27,104 nt of DNA from Parcubacteria group bacterium. Its GTDB lineage: Bacteria > Patescibacteriota > Minisyncoccia > JACPCQ01. The translations under genes were made by a program, and so were the position numbers. Location of the stretch: contig JACPCQ010000065.1 of NCBI GenBank assembly GCA_016179715.1, forward strand, positions 1-27,104, in the 5' to 3' direction. Positions 23,180 to 27,104 of the stretch are shown here, in pieces; the first letter of the stretch is position 1, and each line of letters begins with the position of its first letter. A model generated the notes under the pieces. It was given only the letters and a program-made list of their open reading frames with translations, made no database searches and was not told the DNA's origin.

Positions 23180-24520
23180 CTATCGTTGCCGCGGGGCTTT
23201 ACCAAAGCGCTTCGCTGCCCGCACGAAGGCACGCCCTCTGTCAAACTCATTTTGGAACAGTCCGAAGCTCGCGGCCCCCGGGGAGAGTAAAACGATATCG
23301 CCTCTGCATGCCCATTTTACTGCCGCCCAAACCGCTCTGTTCATAGAAAGAACTCTCGTGGAAGATAACTGTCGGCGCGAAAGGATTTTCACAAGCTTTT
23401 CTGTTGCGGTCCCGGGAAGAAGTATCCGATGTCTGGCTGGAGCAAGCGCCCGCGCAAGTGTGGAGATATCAAGGCGCTTATCTGCTCCGCCGGCAATGAC
23501 GATGAGACGCGAGGGATTAATAAGATAGTGCGCACAGATTTGCGCGATAGAAAACGCTGTCGCAGCCGGGTTGGTCGCGGCAGTGTCGTTTATAAAACGC
23601 ACGCCGCCAAACGCGCCGATAAACTGCATCCTGCCCTCAAGTCCGCGAAATGTGCGAATTCGTTTGGTCACTGCTGTTGCGTCCAGACCAAGCGCCCGGG
23701 AAAGCGCAAAGACCGCTCCGATACTCAAGGATCCCAGAGGAGCCCTGGCCTCCGTTACCGTACGGCTACCAAACCAGCGCAGGCGTTCCGACGGAATATT
23801 GTCCGCAAGATGTTCTGAGTGCGCGTCTTCACGATTGAGAAAAATCTTATCGCCTGCGCGCTGATATGCAAAAATGCGCTCTTTTACTTTCCAATATGCC
23901 CGCGTGCCTCCGTTATAACGATCCCGATGATCATCAAGAAAATTCGTGATAAGCGCGTAGTGGGGGCTGGTCTCCAGATCTTCAAGCATAAAATTTGAGA
24001 GCTCGTAGACAAGCCATTGCGGACGCCGCCGCGAAAGCAAGAATGTGAACCCGGACGTCCCCGGACTGCCAAGAAGTTCTGTGCGATATCGTAAACGAAG
24101 AACATGATGGAGAAGCGCGGCAGTAGTGGATTTTCCTTTTGTGCCGGTTATCCCGATAATCCGATTTCTGCCCAACACGTCAAAAATAAATGCCGCCTCC
24201 GTACGTACCGGGGTTCCGTTTCTGCGCGCCAAGACCAACAACGGATCATTCGCGCGCATGCCGGGATTTCTGATAATAAGGTCGGCCGAAAGAAAATCCC
24301 GCCTGTCATGCCCGCCAAAACGCGTCTGCGCGATGCGATAAGTGTTTACAATCTCACGAAAAAAACGTTTCGGACGCAGATCGGTGAGCGCGACATTTGC
24401 GCCCATTTCCGAAAAAAAACGGACAGCGCCTGCTCCGCCCCCCTGTAGCCCGATACCTGTAATTAAGACACGCTTCCCGCTCCAGGTTCTTTTTAATTGA
24501 GCAAGCAAAGAGGGCTCCAT
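23180..24520 (-). CDS. murD: UDP-N-acetylmuramoylalanine--D-glutamate ligase MurD
   Basis: This 446-residue Mur ligase adds D-Glu to UDP-MurNAc-L-Ala. The Rossmann-like N-terminus is KRVLITGIGLQGGGAGAVRFF, the ATP P-loop is IIGITGTKGKSTTAALLHHVL, the central motif is ITNFLDDHRDRYNGG (NxxDDHRDRY, near the usual NLxxDHLDRH), and the C-terminal domain opens with FINDTAATNPAATAFSI. The Asn-Asp-Thr-Ala-Ala-Thr-Asn-Pro stretch is typical of MurD. I use the ATG at 24520, 15 nt after the amidohydrolase stop; TTG at 24526 would add two residues. It is co-transcribed with ftsW and murG. Confidence 0.92.
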   Translation of the reverse strand: MEPSLLAQLKRTWSGKRVLITGIGLQGGGAGAVRFFSEMGANVALTDLRPKRFFREIVNTYRIAQTRFGGHDRRDFLSADLIIRNPGMRANDPLLVLARRNGTPVRTEAAFIFDVLGRNRIIGITGTKGKSTTAALLHHVLRLRYRTELLGSPGTSGFTFLLSRRRPQWLVYELSNFMLEDLETSPHYALITNFLDDHRDRYNGGTRAYWKVKERIFAYQRAGDKIFLNREDAHSEHLADNIPSERLRWFGSRTVTEARAPLGSLSIGAVFALSRALGLDATAVTKRIRTFRGLEGRMQFIGAFGGVRFINDTAATNPAATAFSIAQICAHYLINPSRLIVIAGGADKRLDISTLARALAPARHRILLPGTATEKLVKILSRRQLSSTRVLSMNRAVWAAVKWACRGDIVLLSPGAASFGLFQNEFDRGRAFVRAAKRFGKAPRQR

Positions 24521-24535
24521 AGACAAACAGAACTA

Positions 24536-26116
24536 TTAAGACGATCGGAGAAACTTTCCGGAAAATTTTTCGGGCAACTCTCCCTCCTCAAGCGCGACGG
24601 CGCCGTTTACAATGACATGCGTGATTCCTTTAACCGGCAGATAGGGGTTCTCGTATGTCGCAGGCACGCTAAGCTCCTCCGGACTAAAAATGACAATATC
24701 CGCAAACGCTCCCGGCGCCAAGACCCCGCGGTCACGAATCCCCAATAACAAAGCCGGAAATCCGGTCATTTTGTAAATCGCTTCTTCCCAACTCAATAGT
24801 GGCTGTTCTTTTGTGAACCATTCAAGCGCGCGAGGAAACGCTCCGAATGATCGCGGATGCGGAAGATCGCCCGGCGAAGCGGCTCCCCGCGCGTGTCCTA
24901 CGCCGTCTGAAGCAACCATTGCATATGGTTTTGCCGCAAGCGTCTGGATGTGCTCGGGAGAAATGACTTCATTAAAAACGGTAACACGCAGGTCGTTATG
25001 TATTAAAAGCTCAATAAGTACTTCTTCGGGAGAAACGCCTGCATTTTCCGCGAGTATCGCGATGGTTTTCCCGACGCTGAAAACGTTGCGCTGCGAGGAG
25101 GCAATCGTGATGCGATCATAATGCAGTGTGAGTTGCCGCAGCGCTTCCGTTACTGACCGGCGTCCGTCCGCATTACGCAGACGTTCAAGAATCTGTGCAT
25201 CGTTCCCCACACGCGCCCATTCCGGCAGAAGGTGCAAGAGATGCGAACCGGTCCGCGTATAAGGAAAAAAATCCAGCGTGAGCGCAAGCCCCGCTTCCTG
25301 CGCGCGCTCAATCATCACAAGGGCGCTTGCAAATTGTTCCCAGGCCGAGCGCCCCAGCGCCTTGAAGTGTGAGAGGTGTGTGCGCACCGCGGCCCCGCGC
25401 GACATGGTAAGCACGCGCGAGATCGCCGGCAATAAATGCAACCCTTCATCCTCAAGGTGGTGTTTTACAAAACGCTTTGCCAAAGCAGCCACGCCGAGCA
25501 ACTCAACAATCTCCAAATTTTCCGCAGCCTGCTCATAGCCAACCCCGAGATGAAAAGAAAGCCCAAATGCTCCGTCCGTAAACGCACGTTCCAGTAAAAA
25601 TTTCATCTGTCGGATTTCTTCGGAGTTCGCCGCACGTCCTTCAACGCCCAGCACACCTCTACGCAATGTACCAAACCCGACGAGTGTTGCAACATTAACC
25701 CCAAAAGCCCGCTCTTCCAGCTCGGACGCGAGCTCGTCAAACGTTTGCCAGTTGATGTTGATTTCGCGGACATCAACCCAGCGCTGAAGTCCCTCAATGT
25801 CTTCCCCGGAAACGAGCGGAGCAAGGGAAGCACCGCAATTTCCTCCCAAAATCGTTGTCACGCCCTGCCGGAGCATGCTTTCCTGTGCGGGATGCGTAAA
25901 AAGCGTCCAGTGGGTATCCGAGCGGTTTGTTACATCAATAAAGCCCGGCGTAACATACTTTCAGCCGGCATCAATAATGCGGTCGGCAGAAGTTTTTTCC
26001 AGTTCCCCCATCGCTTCAATGCGGTCCTCTCCAATGCCAATATCAACCTCGCGCGCCGGATTCCCTCTTCCGTCAAACACCTGGCCGTTTTTTATCAAAA
26101 GAGAATAATGCGCCAT
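24536..26116 (-). CDS. N-acyl-D-amino-acid deacylase-like amidohydrolase with in-frame TGA
   Basis: From the ATG at 26116 the frame runs 526 codons to TAA at 24536 with one internal stop, TGA at codon 52 (25963-25961). Codons 1-51 encode a normal amidohydrolase start (HYSLLIKNGQVFDGRGNPAREVDIGI) and codons 53 on continue KYVTPGFIDV without a frame change. The family pattern is IDAxGKxVxPGFID, so the TGA replaces the conserved Gly. A downstream Met81 would give a 446-residue product lacking the N-terminal strands. D-aminoacylase-like regions follow: GGNCGASLAPL (Cys94), VRTHLSHFKALG, MVASDGVGHARG. The usual HxH after FID is absent (VTNRSD). It heads the murD-ftsW-murG operon, which fits D-amino-acid metabolism, but its substrate is unknown. 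Confidence 0.75.
25961..25963 (-). other. In-frame TGA at conserved glycine position
   Basis: Minus-strand codon GCC-GGC-TGA-AAG-TAT interrupts IDAG-[stop]-KYVTPGFID. A single G-to-T change in GGA would create it. TGA is the true stop of serS, ddl and the phosphatidyltransferase gene, so general recoding to glycine is not supported by this window. Confidence 0.85.
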
Positions 26117-26122
26117 ACTTTT

Positions 26123-26128
26123 AGTATA
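26123..26128 (-). promoter_or_regulatory. -10 box of amidohydrolase-murD-ftsW-murG operon, leaderless type
   Basis: TATACT on the minus strand (26128-26123) ends exactly 6 nt before the ATG at 26116. A -35 box is not convincing. It implies a leaderless first gene for the mur operon. Confidence 0.5.
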
Positions 26129-26220
26129 GCGCAAGTTTGTAAAAAACAGAAAAGCGGAAAAACAACAAAATGTGCACCTGTTCTTAATGCCGCGTCGGTC
26201 TGTTTATTTCTTATCTGTGG

Positions 26221-26254
26221 TACCACATTTTGAACATATGTTTAAAATGTGGTA
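26221..26254. repeat. Near-perfect 34-bp palindrome upstream of the mur operon
   Basis: TACCACATTTTGAACAT (26221-26237) and ATGTTTAAAATGTGGTA (26238-26254) are reverse complements except for one G-T position. It overlaps a perfect 12-bp palindrome TGTGGTACCACA (26216-26227), and a further AAAATGTG occurs at 26167-26174. It lies 105-138 bp upstream of the amidohydrolase ATG. No U-tract follows. The rest of 26117-26301 shows no gene. Confidence 0.75.
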
Positions 26255-26301
26255 TGTCTGTACTTTATCGGTCTTTTACATTTACCACTGCGCCGCAGAA
26301 A

Positions 26302-26547
26302 TTATTTTGTTATTTTTAAAATATCCTTCACTGTAATCCATGCCGACAGAGCACCGAATCCGGTTTTATCAATACGAAACGGCCGGACGGAAACAGGGTT
26401 TTCCAAAAAGACAAAAACGCAATACCGTTTGTGTTTAAATTTTTGATAAAATTCCTCAACCCTTGTTTTCTCTATCCCGTCATCCTTTCCATATAACTGC
26501 AGCAACTCCTGAACACGCTTAGGTGTAAGCGCAGAAGACTGCTCCAC
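26302..26547 (-). CDS. Small conserved-looking protein of unknown function
   Basis: This 81-residue frame starts with GTG at 26547; an upstream stop in the same frame rules out a longer start. It has a charged helical N-terminal half (TPKRVQELLQLYGKDDGIEKTRVEEFYQKFK) followed by a strand-like half (RYCVFVFLENPVSVRPFRID) and GFGALSAWITVKDI. The regular alternation and absence of low-complexity bias suggest a real folded protein, but I cannot name a family. It begins 22 nt after the NUDIX gene stop on the same strand, with a stable hairpin between them, so co-transcription is likely. Confidence 0.55.
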   Translation of the reverse strand: MEQSSALTPKRVQELLQLYGKDDGIEKTRVEEFYQKFKHKRYCVFVFLENPVSVRPFRIDKTGFGALSAWITVKDILKITK

Positions 26548-26554
26548 ACTTCCA

Positions 26555-26587
26555 TTTTCTAATCAACACTTAATGTTGGTTAGAAAA
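26555..26587. repeat. 14-bp-arm inverted repeat over the NUDIX stop codon
   Basis: TTTTCTAATCAACA (26555-26568) pairs with TGTTGGTTAGAAAA (26574-26587) with one G-U position and a 5-nt loop. On the minus strand the NUDIX stop codon TAA lies in the loop, and the GTG start of the next gene begins 8 nt after the stem. No U-tract follows. Confidence 0.7.
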
Positions 26588-26941
26588 CTTAAATTGTGTA
26601 AGTGTTTTTTCCACAAAAGGTAGAAGTTTTTTCTGGTCAAAACCAATCTGAATCTGACGGATCTCGTTTAGAGTCATCCATTTCATATCTGCTCCCTCTC
26701 TCAAAACCGGTTGTTGGGCAACATCTATTCTGCAGATAAACACATGATCCGTAAAATTCTCTTCATAGCAAGGCTGATACGCAAGCATAAGTAAGCACGC
26801 GTTCCTATCCAACGTCAAACAATATTCTTCACTTGCTTCACGAATAATAGTATCAAGGGGAATTTCTCCTTCTTCACAGCCACCGCCCGGGAAACACCAC
26901 ATATTTGGAAAGTGTTTGCTTTTCGTGTCCCGAAGCTGCAT
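26570..26941 (-). CDS. NUDIX hydrolase
   Basis: From the ATG at 26941 this is a 123-residue protein with the NUDIX box GGCEEGEIPLDTIIREASEEYCL, matching Gx5Ex7REUxEExGU except that the final Gly is Cys. The box glutamates bind the metal ion; the family hydrolyses nucleoside diphosphates linked to another group. The substrate cannot be told. The frame stays open upstream of 26941 back to a TAG at 27013-27011 and encodes KGTTFIIVRPDKTVLMQLRD, which looks like the missing first beta-hairpin of the fold, but no ATG, GTG or TTG precedes it. Either initiation is non-canonical (ATA at 27004, for example) or the N-terminus is truncated. It precedes the small 81-residue gene. Confidence 0.8.
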   Translation of the reverse strand: MQLRDTKSKHFPNMWCFPGGGCEEGEIPLDTIIREASEEYCLTLDRNACLLMLAYQPCYEENFTDHVFICRIDVAQQPVLREGADMKWMTLNEIRQIQIGFDQKKLLPFVEKTLTQFKFSNQH

Positions 26942-27037
26942 CAGAACGGTCTTGTCCGGCCGTACAATAATGAATGTGGTCCCTTTTCTCTGCGCTTTGT
27001 TTATTACAACCTAAAGCAATTATTTGCTCAAGAACTC

Positions 27038-27104
27038 TTATTTTTCTTTAAGCTGAATTGTCTGCCCAAGCTCGGATTGTAGTTTTTCTCCCAGCTTCCA
27101 ACCT
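27038..27104 (-). CDS. C-terminal end of a gene entering from beyond the window
   Basis: The last 21 codons of a minus-strand frame are visible, ending LGQTIQLKEK at TAA (27040-27038). The hydrophilic, regular sequence (GWKLGEKLQSEL before it) looks like a genuine C-terminal helix and strand, but it is too short to identify. The NUDIX frame begins 24 bp or more downstream. Confidence 0.5.
   Translation of the reverse strand, partial: GWKLGEKLQSELGQTIQLKEK

Noticed and set aside
25961..25963. Genome-wide alternative code (UGA = Gly) as explanation for the in-frame TGA
   Set aside because: serS, ddl and the phosphatidyltransferase gene end in TGA exactly at their expected C-termini, and all other long genes have no internal TGA.
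1..27104. CRISPR array, insertion sequence with transposase, or prophage genes
   Set aside because: No regularly spaced direct repeats, no transposase or integrase domain and no phage structural gene is recognisable in any frame.

Overview
The window reads as chromosomal DNA of a Candidatus Patescibacteria (CPR) bacterium, most likely of the Parcubacteria lineage. That placement is inferred from gene content and family variants, because no rRNA or ribosomal-protein gene is present. Genes are compact, intergenic gaps are short, and most starts lack a Shine-Dalgarno sequence. Several proteins are of types often seen in CPR genomes: GtrA and GT-C membrane proteins, a two-module dCTP deaminase, and a two-module ThyX. 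The standard bacterial code applies: serS, ddl and the CDP-alcohol transferase gene all end in TGA at the expected C-terminus.

Layout. Positions 1-5459 are a surface-glycan and envelope block: a truncated secreted Ig-like protein and a GtrA protein on the minus strand, then two divergent GT-C glycosyltransferases on plus. Positions 5483-8764 hold serS-alr-ftsQ on minus. Positions 8817-12634 hold dcd-tmk-thyX on minus, a dTMP/dTTP supply operon. Positions 12766-13548 encode a cytosolic C39-like cysteine peptidase. Positions 13549-15674 are an A+T-richer, palindrome-rich accessory block with a DHFR/RibD-like reductase, an EamA transporter and tRNA-Ala(UGC); its distal part is bounded by a 17-bp inverted repeat. 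Positions 15757-17543 hold a CDP-alcohol phosphatidyltransferase and, convergent and overlapping, ddl. Positions 17544-17859 are a hairpin-rich, gene-free gap. Positions 17860-26116 are on minus: amidohydrolase-murD-ftsW-murG, then gltX, then an M23 peptidase gene with an 81-residue membrane protein. Positions 26302-27104 carry a small conserved-looking ORF, a NUDIX hydrolase and the tail of another gene.

Function. Much of the window serves peptidoglycan: alr and ddl make D-Ala and D-Ala-D-Ala, murD and murG build lipid II, ftsW polymerises it, ftsQ belongs to the divisome, and the M23 protein remodels the wall. The amidohydrolase gene heading the murD operon carries an in-frame TGA exactly where the family has a conserved glycine.

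Most distinctive signals: (1) six first-of-operon genes have a -10 hexamer 6 or 7 nt before ATG, the spacing of leaderless mRNAs; (2) ThyX is a tandem protein whose two halves each keep a different part of the ThyX signature; (3) there is a 17-bp inverted repeat around the EamA/tRNA segment and a structured element closed by a 14-bp helix just inside it; (4) long palindromes lie upstream of ddl and of the amidohydrolase operon; (5) short repeat insertions are carried in frame by alr and dcd.
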